From contig NC_087382.1 of NCBI RefSeq assembly GCF_963675165.1, positions 6,372,315 to 6,436,314 on the forward strand: a stretch of 64,000 nt of DNA, in the 5' to 3' direction. The DNA comes from Halichondria panicea. Its lineage: Eukaryota; Porifera; Demospongiae; Suberitida; Halichondriidae. Position numbers and translations under genes: made by a program. Each line of letters opens with the position of its first letter. Positions within the stretch are counted from its first letter, which is position 1. The notes under the pieces are model-generated. The model saw only the letters and a program-made list of their open reading frames with translations, searched no databases and had not been told where the DNA came from. This document shows positions 1-12,420 of the stretch, in pieces.

Positions 1-107
1 ATTATTATAATTATAGGTGAGTTTATAAATAATAGAAGTAACTGTTTGTGATACAAACTCAGAGTTAGATCTAGATGATAAAGTATAAAACTTACACAAA
101 GAACTAG

Positions 108-3089
108 CTACTCCTGCTGTGGGTGCTGTACAGGTTCCCTGATCCCTCCGTTCCTATGCCTTGGACATGCCAATTCTGGTAAAAGAGCAGAAAAGTAAAA
201 CTTCCTCAATTTTGTAAGCTGTAGTCCCCACCACTTAGGGTCTCTGTAGATTCGTTCTACATGTATGTCCTTCGTTGTTCTAACTACAAAGTCACACCAG
301 CTTGTATTTGTACAGTATAGCTGACATTGCACCTGATAATAATACCCATGTTTTCGTTTTAGTTGATATTTGCTCCCTTTCTTTTCCAAACAGAATGTTT
401 TGTTGGAGCAAGCATCATCGATAGTTTCATCGCGTACACTGAAAGGGTTTTTCAGTTCTAGTAACCCTGAGGGATTCTCGAGAACTGCTCGGATCAGTTA
501 CTAGGCCATCAGGAGTGGCAGCTAGCCAGGGATTTACATGAGATACAAACAGTCCACACTGCTGTACTGTAACGCCAGGATGACAATTTCCATGTTGGTG
601 AGTTATGTACTGAGATGTAGCTGTTGACTCATTTAGTGATCCGTACCGTGTGGCCTCATTGCCTCTGAAAGTAGTGTACAATATTTCTTCAACTTTTTGC
701 TTTTTTTTGTAGTCTCTCTCATTTTTGCAATACTTCCTACTTTTGATGCTGTAATTCGTTGTCTTCGTTCCTGTCTCCATTGATCACTATCAGATTGTTC
801 TCTAGTACTCCCTTCAATTTCTTTGACTCTTTTCTCAGAAACTTTGACTCTTCGCTCGTAGTAACTCTCGACCATGATCTGCAGCTGGGCAGGAGAAACA
901 TCTGCTGTAGTATCATCAGGTGAAATGCCGTCGTCATGTCGGTCATATGCCTTTCGAGCTGCTGGTGTGTCATCTAGTTTCAAATATTTACTTTTCCTTC
1001 GTTGCTCTTTGGCTGGGCCTGTTGCCTTTCGTTTTTTATCTTTTGCCAAACTGTTAGTAATAGATGCTGTCACGTCAGTAAAAACTTTGTTTGGAGAAGC
1101 CTGGGTAACCCTTCTCCAGACATCAGGTCCCCACTCTGGACCAAGGTTTTGGCGTAAACCAGCCCCCATACATCGATGGTCCCACGATCCACTTTGTGAT
1201 CGGTTTATGACCTTCCCGCCATCAAATTTACTTCGTATATGCATCCAGCACTCAGCTAGGTTAGTCGTTGCATTTCCTATTAGTTGATGTGCCTTTCCTA
1301 CAAGCCTTGCTAGTATTACTTGGATGTCATGGAACATTTTTGGGTCAACATTCTGTGGTATGAGTTCCCCTTGTCTGATGTCCTTTTCCACACTTGGGTT
1401 GTCGTCTTCCAGTGTGTCACTCCACATCGTTCCCTGATCCACTGCATATATAATTATAACACTTACGCTAATGTATTTTTTTGATAATGACTCACCTTCA
1501 TTCTCCTTCTCTTCTTCAGTCATGCAGGTACTAGAAGTCACAGTGATAATCTCTGCCTGAAAGGACTGTTGCGTCAACCTATCTCTTGCAGTTGTGCAAA
1601 AGTCAGGACTACAATTAGAATGATTTCCGAAACAATGATGGGGTCCATTGATGATATCTTTCTTGAGGGACTCAAGCGCCTTATTTCGATCTTTTTCGGT
1701 TGATCTCATTCTGATAGCACACCTGGCCGAACTAACTAATCGTTTCCTCAATTTTAATGTTAAACCCCCGCTTCCTTTGTATGAGGCATGCTCCTTAACA
1801 AGTTTCTCAAGTGCTCCACGATAGCATTTACAGGCATGGTTTGCGCACTCAACCTTATTTATTGCGTGACCCCATTCTGGTACACATTGAAGAAGGGTGG
1901 AATAGACAGAACCATCTCCGTCACCAACGAAAGAAGTATAACGCAGCCCATGCACATTCTCAGCCTCTATGAATCCTTGTAGAATAATATCTGTCTCCAT
2001 TTCGGAAGAAGATTTGTTCCAGTTCTTAAAACAGTCATGTTTGTCTTTAGGAATCTGTCTTGAGCAGGCATAACAAAATTTATTTCGAACGCCAATGAAA
2101 AGTAACTTGCCAGTCTCTTTGCCGATAATGATGGCAACCCCTGATTTAGCATTATAAGAATGTTTGTGGGACCGTTTACTCCAACCACCGTCAACAATAA
2201 CAGTTATTGCTGGGACACCCTCGTGATAGTTTCCTTTTTCTATAGCTAACTGTTTCTCTTCTCGCCCAGCTTCAAGCATGGTTTCTCTCAACTGCTGTTC
2301 CCATACTTCTCCAATAGCTCGCTCAGTGCTAATAAAACTGGTCTTTGACATGACTGGAACTCCTACCACACTCATGGTCTCTTGTAGTTTACTATGGCCA
2401 CCACCTGTACTCATTTGTGCCCACACAGCCGCTAAATTACACTCCCACCTATCGAAATAACACAATTTTTTTAGATGACACACTGTAAACTACTTTTACC
2501 TGCGATAACCTTTTGGACCTTTTACTTTATTGGATGTCTCCATTCGGATTGTGTGTTTACAGATGGAATACTGAGCTATGATAATGGACGCTAAACCATA
2601 TCGAAACTCGCCATTTAATACAACACTTCCAGAGCAGTGCATTGAATGCCTGGATAGCTCATCAGAATATTTTTTCAGCTGCTCAATATTAATTATTCTG
2701 CTCCCTTGGATGTTTGCTTCTGCTCCTGTTGAAGTTGATGCGTCAGTGTCCGAAGTATCTGGAGTTACTGTAGTTGTAATATTTGTTTCTGCTCCTGTTG
2801 AAGTTGATGCGTCAGTGTCCGAAGTATCTGGAGTTACTGTAGTTGTAATATTTGTTTCTGCTCCTGTTGAAGTTGATGCGTCAGTGTCCGAAGTATCTGG
2901 AGTTACTGTAGCTGTAATATTTGTTTCTGCTCCTGTTGAAGTTGATGCGTCAGTGTTCGGACTATCTGCAGTTACAGTATGTATAGCTGTGTCCTTTTTC
3001 TTTATGCCAAACTTTATGCCAAATTTTTTTTTGTACAATTGTCTTTTAGTATTCCTTATTGAATTGCATTTGTTCTTCTGGTTAGCCAT
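108..3089 (-). pseudogene. Mutator-like transposase with YqaJ-type nuclease domain, frameshifted copy
   Basis: Reading the minus strand, exon 1 (3089-2500) has a Thr-rich repeat leader and then the start of a Mutator-like transposase domain. A 51-base intron (2499-2449) joins GGTTATCGCAG to GTGGGAG in frame. The next exon carries the domain core, including the motifs VIVDGGWSKRSHKHSYNAKS, FVGDGDGSVY and VECANHACKCYRGALEKL. A second 54-base intron (1495-1442, GTGAG...GCAG) happens to be in frame. A YqaJ-like nuclease domain follows (RITASKVGSIAKMR, then FRGNEATRYG, PWLAATPDGLV, GLLELKNPF). It lies in three frames: one shift falls in the A-rich stretch near 690-710 and another near 490-500. The coding match ends near 108. 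The domain pairing is known from animal DNA transposons. I infer a decayed transposon copy rather than a working gene; a homopolymer sequencing error could explain only the first break. Confidence 0.8.
2712..2990 (-). repeat. 69-bp minisatellite inside the transposase N-terminus
   Basis: About four copies of a 69-base unit start near 2713, 2782, 2851 and 2920. The unit is a multiple of three, so on the minus strand it encodes a 23-residue repeat containing TDASTSTGAETNIT and VTPDTSD. The middle copies are almost identical and the outer ones diverge. The Thr/Ser-rich peptide is low-complexity and probably disordered. Confidence 0.9.
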
Positions 3090-3300
3090 GATGCTTGCTT
3101 ACTTATGTTGCAGTTTAGTATAATTCTCCTGCTCAGTTTGAACTAGATTGCAATTGAGTGGGTGGGGGAAATTTGACTTTGCGGTCTTTAGCAGGCTGAA
3201 CGAGCTGGAAGTCCAGCTGAAACGCAGTAGTCATTTCATGGCTCGAATAGACACTTTTAATCGATAGCTTAGGTACAGTCTACTGTAGCTTCACTATATG

Positions 3301-3463
3301 CAGGGCGGGTCGAAGAGATATTTTGAAAAAAGGCTACTGAAAGCTCACAAGAGGCTGTTTTCCTTGGCTCTGGCCGCCATTTTAAGTGGAGTTAGTCTAC
3401 ATATTTTTATTTTGTGAGAGTTTGTTGGCCTGGAAAGAAAAAAACGCTTCGACCCGCCCTCCA
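3301..3463. mobile_element. Short inverted-repeat element (MITE-like), GGGCGGGTCGAAG ends
   Basis: AGGGCGGGTCGAAG at the left end is matched in reverse by CTTCGACCCGCCCT at the right end. The two arms bound about 160 bases with no coding capacity. No clear target-site duplication was found, so the exact ends are uncertain. Confidence 0.7.
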
Positions 3464-5015
3464 GAATGGTAAGAAGCATCATATAAGAGCAAGAACACAG
3501 AGCTAGAAGTGTTTTTGGAAGTTTAAAATGACTACTAGTTTTGTGTTGTTTCTAGTTAACTTGATGATCGCTCAGAGCTTCCACTGGAAGATGTTTTGAA
3601 GATTGATACTTGTCATACAGATTGATACACCGATATATTTATCATGTATGTGCTTCAAATTTCTCTCATGGCATTTATAGTTTCACAAAAATCATTATAA
3701 GAAAATCATGAATATTCATGAGCAAACTGTTTACCGTAACCTTAAATAGAGAGCAGAATGATTCATTATCTTTCATTATCCTCGAGACAAGAACCGCAAA
3801 TCAGTGATTAGATTCGAGGTAAGGTCTTTTTTAAGCCGCGGCTAATTATCTGAAGTACGGCCACCTCGCTATTCCGGCCAAGCTGCATGGTCCCAAGGGT
3901 GGCCGGATTAACGAGAGTCTACTGTATTTGCTTTCTTATAGACTTAGGAATACAACTTTTTTTACAAGTGTTATAAAAACAAAAGAATAAGTTACAACTT
4001 TCTACAGGTGACCAACCTCTATCTATTTTCACTGGACTCTGCGTATAGCTGCATGGCTATATTATGTGCGCGCACATACATCTATATATCTCTATACTAT
4101 CTACCATAATTATAGGGCCACGTTCCCAGGCCCACATTTGTCTCTATAGTTGTCAGACCTCCTCTGCATGGTTTAGGTGCGTTACAATTGCTGTGCTAAT
4201 ATTTAATTAAATAGAAGCAGAATGATCCTGATATTCCAGACCACGTGGTGCATTTTATAGAATGTACATACGTAGTATGAAGCAAAGCTAATCACATGTA
4301 CAGTTATTGTATGAGTCACTGACCATGCATCTATACTTCGCATCGTTGAGTCCAGCATTCAAGTACCCCATAGTATATGCAGACAGACAAGTACAAGTAC
4401 GCACATGCATCTGATTCATTTCTGACAGAGAGAAGGATCAGTGGTGGTAACCTAAATCTTGCAGTGCATGTGCTATGGGTTTAAAGTAAAATTTACTAGC
4501 AATGACACAATACTAAATGCAGTGATGACTAGATGTTCGTGCTCTGCGAAGTCGATTACTATACAATCAGACTTTGTAGCAATTCAATCAACAGAACGGT
4601 CGATCAACCTGGTGGAGTGCTATTGCTTCACTGATTAGCTCTTTGGGAGGCCTATATTATATCACATGGTACGTAGGCATGCTTAGACCAAAGAAAATTA
4701 TGTTGAGCAAATGTGTCAATGAGGCCAGATGCCTCAGAGCTTAATTATAGCTTTCTATAGCAATTTTAAAACACTCAGTGACACGAAACTGACAACTTTA
4801 CAGTCCATTTGCTCCCAATAATCACATATTAAAAGTAACTTGTTTATACGAACAATTATACAGCATAACAAAAATAATAGCAATTGTTATGAAAGTGTTA
4901 TTCGCTTACCATTCGTAAGTGATGATATTACTGACTGATCATGACTCAGCCACTCTGACACCCACTAACACAAATAGAGAGCTGTAGTGTGGAGCACTTA
5001 ATGAGTGAGTCCTGC
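3464..5015. other. Gene-free AT-rich stretch
   Basis: No convincing exon, RNA gene or long repeat was seen. Around 3840-3925 there is a short GC-richer segment with GGCCACCTCGCTATTCCGGCC that looks like repeat debris. Confidence 0.5.
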
Positions 5016-5048
5016 GTGTGTGTGTGTGTGGGTGGGTGTGTGTGTGAG
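5016..5048. repeat. (GT)n microsatellite
   Basis: An interrupted GT run with GGGTGGG in the middle, just before the duplicated upstream region of the first small secreted-protein gene. Confidence 0.9.
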
Positions 5049-5129
5049 GTAATGTTTCTATTCCCACAAGTTAGTAGATATCTAGTAACACTGATACACA
5101 CACTGTAGCAGTTAAAATTACAAGTCCTA

Positions 5130-5445
5130 TGGCTCTCACACACTTCCTGCAATTGATGACCTATAATGAGTATGCAGTAACTAGGACTTCGCCCACACAC
5201 TATAGGTACTAGCTGAAGACTTAATAGAGCTACCACACAGGATGTGAAACATGAACTGGTGTGGTTACAAAATGCGACACTCAATAGGCCGATGACATAA
5301 GAGTACAGCAAATATAAGGACTTCACGACACCCACACAATAGTTAATTATGTATAGCTGAAGACTTATAGCTGCCACATGCACAGGATGTGAAACATGCA
5401 CTGGTGCATGGAAGGTTACAAAATGGGACACTCAATGGGAATGCA
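5130..5445. repeat. Tandem ~157-bp duplication upstream of the first small secreted-protein gene
   Basis: Two diverged copies share TAGCTGAAGACTTA, ACAGGATGTGAAACATG and GACACTCAATGGG-type blocks, at about 5200-5290 and 5350-5445. Related blocks recur upstream of the second gene at 13080-13240 and 13395-13450. The shared upstream DNA may hold common control elements, but no specific site was identified. Confidence 0.7.
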
Positions 5446-5579
5446 TTGTGGTGCTCTCCCACCAGCGCAAGAATAACTATAATGACATACGCATGCAGCG
5501 GAAAGTCTGATTCCAATTCCCTATTCCAGCAAAGAATAGTAAATCTTGAATATCAATCCGATTCCAGCTCCTTATAGAG

Positions 5580-5588
5580 TATAAAAGG
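5580..5588 (+). promoter_or_regulatory. TATA box of the first small secreted-protein gene
   Basis: TATAAAAGG lies in GAGTATAAAAGGAGCGATTT, about 127 bases before the ATG at 5707. A short 5' leader of about 100 bases follows. The same sequence is conserved before the paralogue at 13619. Confidence 0.75.
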
Positions 5589-5706
5589 AGCGATTTGATT
5601 GACAAGTTATAACAAGCCAGCAATTCCATGCAACATCAAGTAAGAAGACAAATCAGCTTATCCTTTCATCAGTCAAGAAGAAATAGCCCAAATTGAACAC
5701 TCTATA

Positions 5707-6603
5707 ATGGTAAGATATACATGTAATACATAATTTATACATATAATTATAGTATACATATAAAAAAATTATTCATGCATCTGTATACATGCATGCATGC
5801 ATGCATTCATGTCTATGCAATTATACTTGTCTTTGACATTTGTCAGCGCAATGTTAATACTGCATGCATGCATGCATGTGATTCAACCTTTTTCTTTTGT
5901 AGACAATGAAGATTGTGCTTGTCGTAGTCGTACTGGTGGCTTGCCTTGCTGCAGTCAATTGTCAAGATCCTTTTTGCTTGAGTAATGGATTGCGAGATAA
6001 TGCGAACCTTCAAGAATGCAACACCATGTTAGCTGTAAGCTCAGTGTTCACTACTGCATGCATGCATTCTCAGCAACAAATTGACAAGTTTGTTATTTAT
6101 TTAACTAATTTTCTTGACCCATGCATAAACGCATGCAACTATACTATTATGTATACATGAATGCAGACCGCTGCCACCAACCTTGAGGCTTTTTGTCAAC
6201 TGCCCTGCATCAACGGTTATGCAGCACTTCTCACCACTTGTCAATTACCAAACAGCATAACACAATGTACGTCTTTTTACATATATAGTAGTATAAAAAT
6301 GTTTACTGGTATACAACAAGTGCGCATGCAAAGCTACAACTATAGTATAGCCTCGTTCCCAGCTGAGTTGTCTCTAAAATAACGCTATAGGTGCATGCAT
6401 GCCTGTTCTTTCTCAATGAGAATGGTCTGGTCTTGAGGCTATACTATTTACCATCCATGGTTATTGTGTTAATTATGATGTCTCTTAATACCACCTTCTT
6501 CTCAGTTTGCCCCAACGCTGGTGCTAACGATGCTGCATCTACTGTTGCCGTGCCAATGATGGTGCTCACTGGACTTATTGCGGCTTTGGCGTCACTGTTT
6601 TAA
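5707..6603 (+). CDS. Small six-cysteine secreted, probably GPI-anchored protein (copy 1)
   Basis: Four coding exons give 110 residues: 5707-5709, 5903-6034, 6167-6266 and 6506-6603. The first coding exon contributes only the ATG, which directly abuts the donor GTAAGA. A second in-frame ATG at 5906 could serve instead. The protein has a signal peptide (MKIVLVVVVLVACLAAVNCQ), a mature part of about 60 residues with six cysteines (FCLSN, QECN, AFCQLPC, TTCQ, QFCP), and a hydrophobic C-terminus (VAVPMMVLTGLIAALASLF) with nothing after it, as in GPI-attachment signals. No known family was recognised. A three-disulfide surface protein is my inference. A paralogue with the same exon plan lies at 13746-14662. 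Intron sequences are also alike, so the duplication is recent. Confidence 0.8.
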
Positions 6604-7269
6604 GCAGACACAACGTCAAAGATACTATATACTGATATTCGAACACAGATATTATATAGTGCTATAGCTCTAGAGAACTGAATACATGCACATGCATGTA
6701 TTCAGTAAATTATAGTCTTTTATTCAGCTTGATTTGTGTGAAAAAACACCAAATTTTAAGTTTATCTCCAATATGAATATTTAAACATTAAACATGCATG
6801 TGCATGTATAGGTTTCATAATAATTACAACTGTATGGAACAAAGCATATTTCCCAGCTCATATTAAGTGCAGTGAAGTAGTGGCAGCACCATGGAATGTT
6901 TATCCGAGTTTCTGTATATACCTCTCTTGCTTACTGCATGTATATAGTATAGTAATTATAGTTTGAAGTGCATGCTATATAGATTAGCAGGAGTGCATGT
7001 ATGAAGAGGAGTATCCAACTGTGGCAGTTGTAGTGTAAACCATACAAGTATGTTATACCACGTCACTATCAGACCGCATCTTAAGTGGGTGCGTAGGTGT
7101 AGTGGTTAATTAGTTAAAAATGATATCAGCATACATGCATGGTTTGTACCTCCAGCCCACATTTAATTTTATTCATGGCTAACAGTTTACACAACTACAA
7201 GTGTTAATGACGGATTCAGTCCGAGATATAGAATGGAATGTGTGTGGGGTCGCATACTTCTCTTCATAC

Positions 7270-7400
7270 CAGAGGAGGTACGACATCCGCGTGTCATCTG
7301 CGTGTTTTAAACACCCACATTTCTTATTATATTGAACTTTGACCTAAGGAATGTGTGTCTAAAACATTTCCTTTGACACGCGGATGTCGTACCTCCTCTG
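7270..7400. mobile_element. 131-bp MITE with 9-bp target-site duplication (CAGAGGAGGTACGACA family)
   Basis: Long terminal inverted repeats begin CAGAGGAGGTACGACATCCG and match the right end in reverse for about 27 bases. The flanks are TCTTCATAC on both sides (7261-7269 and 7401-7409), a perfect 9-bp duplication. Nine-base duplications are typical of Mutator-like transposition. No coding capacity. Confidence 0.88.
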
Positions 7401-7611
7401 TCTTCATACACTCCTGAGATTAGGTATATATTAAAAGTGGGAACACAAGTATATCATTCTCTGTCTCACAACAGATACTATAGCTGCAGCTATTATTAGC
7501 GTTGCCTATCCTTCTCTTTCGGGGATGTCGTACCTCCTCTGTCTTCATACACTCCTGAGATTAGGTATATATTAGAAGTGGGAACACAAGTATATCATGC
7601 TCTGTCTCACA
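7382..7611. repeat. Direct duplication of the MITE right end plus flank
   Basis: Roughly 88 bases, from GGATGTCGTACCTCCTCTG through TCTTCATACACTCCTGAG and onward, occur at 7382-7470 and again at about 7522-7611 with few differences. The copies are 140 bases apart. The duplication includes one transposon end, so it happened after the insertion. Confidence 0.85.
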
Positions 7612-8957
7612 CACCACACAGACGCCCCCTCCATACGGGCCCACTCTCTTCACATGCCCCTCTATCGGACTGGCCGCTAATCTGTCGTACTGGGTATCTT
7701 TTCTACGAGAGTACTATTGCCACGACAACCCTCCACCCACACGCTCGCGATTGAGACGATTCTTCAGCTCAAGAAGGTAAGATGAATATCCGTCAATAAA
7801 GTTAAAACGTGAGAATTGAATGGATTTCACTATTTGCAATAATTTAAGCAGTCATAACGTAGATTGCAATTGCCAAACAGCAGCTATTGTTCATATCTGG
7901 CAATTGTTTTGCTATTCATTTTGGTAACTGCACGTTAATTCTGCTTTACCAACATTTTCGTAGGTGCAAAATTTCGCTATTTTGTGGGCGAGTTTCAATG
8001 CCAGTAAACCACACCCACCAATAGCTTCATGTGAAATACCAGTGCGTGGGAGTATATCCCGGTTTTAATTTTCGCGTTAACTACTCTGCCCTCGAAAAAC
8101 GCAAACAATGTGCAGTTCCCCTGCCTGCACGGTTCCTCAAGAAGTTAAATCTTTCAATTAGAATTGTTTGCTAGCATTAATTAATAAACACGATACTTTC
8201 GATGCCGTGTGTACAAAGAAGCAGGTGCTTCACTTCTCAGTTACAGTTCCTCCATTAGTGAACACCAGTGCCTCCACTAGGGCATTTGTTGACTGCCAGC
8301 ATGTGTGTCTTTCTTAGTATACTGAAACTAATGGTCAATGTACCTACTTTAAATTAACATTTATTAGAACCTTATTAACACCTTATGTTATGTAATATGT
8401 ACTACTACCTTAACCATGATTTGATGTTGATGTTGATATCACTCAATTCTCATTGTTAGTGCTCCAATTTCTCCCTTTGTTGTTGTGCGAGCCTCTGGGG
8501 CCCCGCTCCACGTATTTAAGGTTTTGTTTACCTTTTTTGCCTCACTTCACTTTAACTTTGTTTTACCCTGTATTGTCAGTTGATATTTTGCTTCTCAATC
8601 TAAGAATTTGGTTAAGCTACACTGTGAAGTCAATTTGTCTGTAACTAGTTGTTGTTGCCTATAGCTAGGAGCCTGTCTCTAGCTAATTTGTCTAGCCTGT
8701 CTAGAATCCCTCTACACCAGATAAGAGCTCAACACTAATCTATTGTGATCACCCTATATATGCAGGTCACCCTCTATAATACAGTCATAACAGACGGAGG
8801 GAGGGGGGGGGGTTGCGGTAACTTTAGTATCACTGATCCAACTTAATGAAAGCTTAGAAATAAGGGGCCAATTTGTCATGACCATGGGTTATTACAGTAG
8901 CTAGTCTGTGTATGTTGTGACCAGTTTCACTTCAATAACGATAACTACAATTCAACC

Positions 8958-8960
<3 letters not shown>
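7612..8960. other. Gene-free stretch with one degenerate MITE
   Basis: No exon is supported. About 7955-8110 holds a diverged element with TTTTCGTAGGTGCAAAATTTCGC and AATTTTCGCGTTAA blocks, related to the element at 36312-36484. A G-run lies near 8802. Confidence 0.5.

Positions 8961-9017
<57 letters not shown>
8961..9017. repeat. (CA)n microsatellite
   Basis: Nearly 57 bases of uninterrupted CA, directly before the first recognisable part of the beta-helix pseudogene. Confidence 0.97.
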
Positions 9018-9019
<2 letters not shown>

Positions 9020-9039
9020 TACCGTTACTGGATTTACAG

Positions 9040-11203
9040 TATCACACATAACCTTTCTCAACATCATTCTAGGGAGCAATAACACTCTAAATATTGAAGC
9101 AAATTACTCAACTATTGATGGAGCATCTGATCTTTTATGTTTGGCAACCAAAATATCATCATGACAGAGTTTTCAACTTTTATTCTTCACGATGATGGGA
9201 TATTCAAAATTTATGGTCCTGGTGCCTATAATTTTCTTAATATCCATTTGAATAATGTAACGGCTGACATGAAACTTGCACAAAGAAATGGAACATTTGT
9301 TAACTTTAAGCATAATTTATGAGTTTTCTTCATTGCTCTACCGTGATACTTACTATGACAAACTCGTCCGTTGTTGGAAGAAAGAGGGTGTTCTATTTCC
9401 CAGTAAGCAGTGATTCTGTCACCGGTACACACATTGATTCCCAAGCTGTTTGCAGCTCACAGTACACTGTAAACATTACAAACACACTTCTCGAGGATAA
9501 TTTGCATTGCATTTATACATTAGTGCCGACTCAAACAAATGCCGCTATGAACATCAACATTGTAAATTCAACATTCAGGGAAAATAAAAATGTGGTGAAG
9601 ATTGAGAGGACAAGACAATATGACGTTTTGTTTGGGAGAGATGAAGTAACGTCAGTGGTTGTATTATTACTGGAGAGATCAGTGTTCATCGGCAATCAGC
9701 CTTATCAGGATTCAGACGGAATTGTAAATGTTGTTGAAATCAAGGCATGTATTATTATTGGATGTATTTTTATTGATAACGGAAAAACTGCTATTGCTTT
9801 CGTGTCAAGTAGCATAGTGTTTCACGGTAGGAATATACAACACAGGGATAAGGGGAGCTAGGTGCAATGGCTTTGCATTACTCAAGAATTTACATGGGCA
9901 ATTTCTCATCACTATATTTTGCTAACAATAGAGCTAACCAAGTGGGTGGTGCCATAATTATATGTGGAGGAGAATGCAAAAGCAGCATCATACAAATGCT
10001 TTGCAAGAACTGGTTCCATTATGGTTGACAAGATCCACCAATTGAGCAATTATGCAAGTAATGGAGGAGACAATATATATGGGAGTGCACTGCAACGTAG
10101 ATGTCAAGATACAGTTACAACTTCTCTGGTTAGACAATTTAAAATAATCATTCCAAAAATCAATGGTATCTTGTTTTATATGCAAACATCATATGGGCCA
10201 ACAAAAGTATCTTGCTTCCTGTAAATAATTATATCTGACAACTTATGTTGTTTTTAAATGTTTTTATTGCTTGGTTGAACCTTGACCTTGGAATCGAAAC
10301 ATGTTTCTTTGTTGGAATGACAGCGTACTGGAAAACCTGGCTACAATTCCTCTTCCCACTGCACGTTTGGTCGATAACATTAAGTATTATTATTGTTTCT
10401 CATTATTCAACAAGGGCCAGTAAGTTATTTGGTAACAATTCGGTACCTGCAATTGCTACACTGATTCTCCTCTCCTACACAAAACTGCTACGCACAATAA
10501 TCACTGCTTTTGAATTCTCTGTCCTTGAGCATCCCCACGATACTAGAGTGGTGTGGTCGTTTGATGGAAATGTTTCTTACTTTGGAGCACCTCATGTTAT
10601 CATTTTCCTTGCAGCTTTATCTACCTTGCTTCTACTTTGGTTTCCATTTACATTTGTAATGGTAACTTACAAGTACCTCAGACAAGAATCGGATTTGAAG
10701 CCACTGCGTTGCATGGATAAACAGGTGGCGACCATTTTTTGATGCTTTCCTGGGTCAACTCAAACTAGAGCGTCAGTATTGGGTCGGTCTCTTGCTGATA
10801 ATTCGAGTCGTTCTCCGTGTTATTTGCTCTAACATCTGCAGTAATGCCCAGAATAAACATACTGGTTATCTCAATTGCTGGTCTAGCATTATTCATCTAC
10901 GGTCTACTATGCGGTACAATGTACAAACCACATGCTGTTGTCAATTCTTGAAGTATCGTACATTGCAAACCTTACGTTACCAAACTCTATAGACGACATA
11001 GCAGTTACCTACACATCAGTGGGAGTTGTATTCGTTCAATTCATAGCGACCATTGTATACCACTTTTATTATAGAGTGAAGTCCAGTTACATCACCTAAT
11101 TATAAGCGGAGACGTGCTGGAGAAGGCAATTCACAGAAGACAATTGACCACTCAACTGCACAACAGCAATATAGGGAGCCATTACTAGACATTCTTGATT
11201 AGC
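9040..11203 (+). pseudogene. Right-handed beta-helix membrane protein, decayed copy 1
   Basis: Translated pieces in several frames resemble a family of large sponge proteins with a parallel beta-helix ectodomain and a multi-pass C-terminus. Ectodomain traces include HLNNVTADMKLAQRNGTFV and TLLEDNLHCIYTL, then SVFIGNQPYQDSDGIV and CIFIDNGKTAI. The membrane part follows near 10245-10740 (WLNLDLGIETCFFVGMTAYW, then YTKLLRTIITAFEFSVLEHP). Later segments to the C-terminus (PLLDILD, stop near 11203) need frame changes around 10825-10865 and 10925. Near 10150 the beta-helix part jumps to INGILFY, skipping the Cys-rich middle that copy 2 keeps. AATAAA near 11300 could be its poly(A) signal. Multiple shifts make this a pseudogene. 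The family identification is from memory and fairly secure. Confidence 0.7.
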
Positions 11204-11742
11204 AATGGGTTCTCAAAGCAGTTGTACTAATTTCTAGGCTAGGACAAGTCGGTTTTGGTTTTCAGACAGTCATTTAATGCGTATGGTTTTGCATTAAAGC
11301 AATAAAAACTAGAGTAAGTCGCCGAACTCCGTCAGACATCAAAGTGCGTCAGGTAAAAGGGCGTGTAACGCACGAACAAAACAAGACTGATTAAAACTAA
11401 TTACACACACTAACAGATGGCCATGGAACTACTATCCAGCGAAAACTTGGATAGGCCAAGTCGCTTCCAGTCCGAGCAGTGATAACTTGAAAAAAACTAC
11501 CGAACTTTTCGATTTGCGCCAGAATGTACCGATCCCCGTTTTTGCCAAACTACACAGCTAGAGTTATTGAGAGTATTGCTGAGTACTAGAGTATTGCTGA
11601 GTCAGCAATACTCCAGCTATAAGCTTATAACTATCAGCACTTTACAACCCTCACAAAGAAACAAGTGTAGCTCTGCTTTGCAGGGTTGCCTGATTCTGGG
11701 AATTGCTCCACTCTATACTGCTAGATTGTACTCAGCTTGTGT

Positions 11743-12320
11743 CAGTTGGGAGTTGGTAGTTGGCAGTTGGCAGTTGTTATGTTCGTGACCTTTAAACTTT
11801 GCAACAATAATTATAGCCTGTTTTTATGTAGACTAAGTTAAAATTATGATACTGATAATTGCTAGATATCTAGCTGGCCTAAGACGAAAATATCATATTA
11901 TATATAATTATGTACACATCTATGCATGTAGGGAGGTAATTTCAAGTCTAATCCCCATCTATATATTCCCGGTAGGGAGCTAGGGCATTATAGAAACAGG
12001 TTTTGCATGGCACTTATAATATCTTAGATTCTATTGAGGCCGTTTAAAGTTATGGTTAAAAGATTAGAGGCAGTGCAAAGATCTATATATACAACATTTG
12101 CTAACTGGCGTAGAAGATGTAGTCTTTGCTGGCAATTAGACTGCACTAACGTGTGTTCGCTTGCCCCCATCAATGAAGGCTTAGAGAAACAGGTTTTGCA
12201 GATCTAGAGTATAATTCCTGGCATTAGTTCGTTGCAAAGTTTAAAGGTCACAAATAACCAATTGCCAACTACCAACTGCCACTACCAACTGCCAACTAGC
12301 AACTGCCAACTACCAACTAG
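11743..12320. repeat. Fold-back repeat with internal AACTGCC minisatellite
   Basis: The left arm (11743-11805), with AGTTGGTAGTTGGCAGTTGG followed by TGACCTTTAAACTTTGCAAC, is inverted at 12232-12320 (GTTGCAAAGTTTAAAGGTCA, then repeated CCAACTACCAACTGCC). The arms bound about 430 bases. Inside, GAAACAGGTTTTGCA occurs twice (near 11993 and 12185). Probably a non-autonomous transposon. No coding content. Confidence 0.7.
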
Positions 12321-12376
12321 GAGTAGCACTCAGGGCCACCGTAAAAATGTGTAGGCTGCAAATGCACACTATGTGT

Positions 12377-12420
12377 TAGCCTCGATCCCAGGCCGAAAAC
12401 TCGGCCTGGGATCGAGGCTA
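12377..12420. repeat. Perfect 44-bp palindrome, TAGCCTCGATCCCAGGCCGA family
   Basis: TAGCCTCGATCCCAGGCCGA, a four-base loop, and the exact reverse complement. The same core begins or sits within elements at 24004, 24722, 38970, 40083 and 41499. Confidence 0.9.

Noticed and set aside
2578-3123. 181-residue plus-strand frame with repeated VEVDASVSEVSG
   Set aside because: It is the reverse-strand shadow of the Thr-rich repeat in the transposase leader; the minus strand has the homologous domain and splice sites.
4946-5431. 161-residue minus-strand frame
   Set aside because: Runs through a GT microsatellite and the tandem upstream repeat, has low-complexity composition and no recognisable domain.
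5785-5880. Repeated GCATGCATGC words resembling a repeat array
   Set aside because: Simple ATGC-rich words occur throughout the window without regular spacers; not a CRISPR array or a defined satellite.
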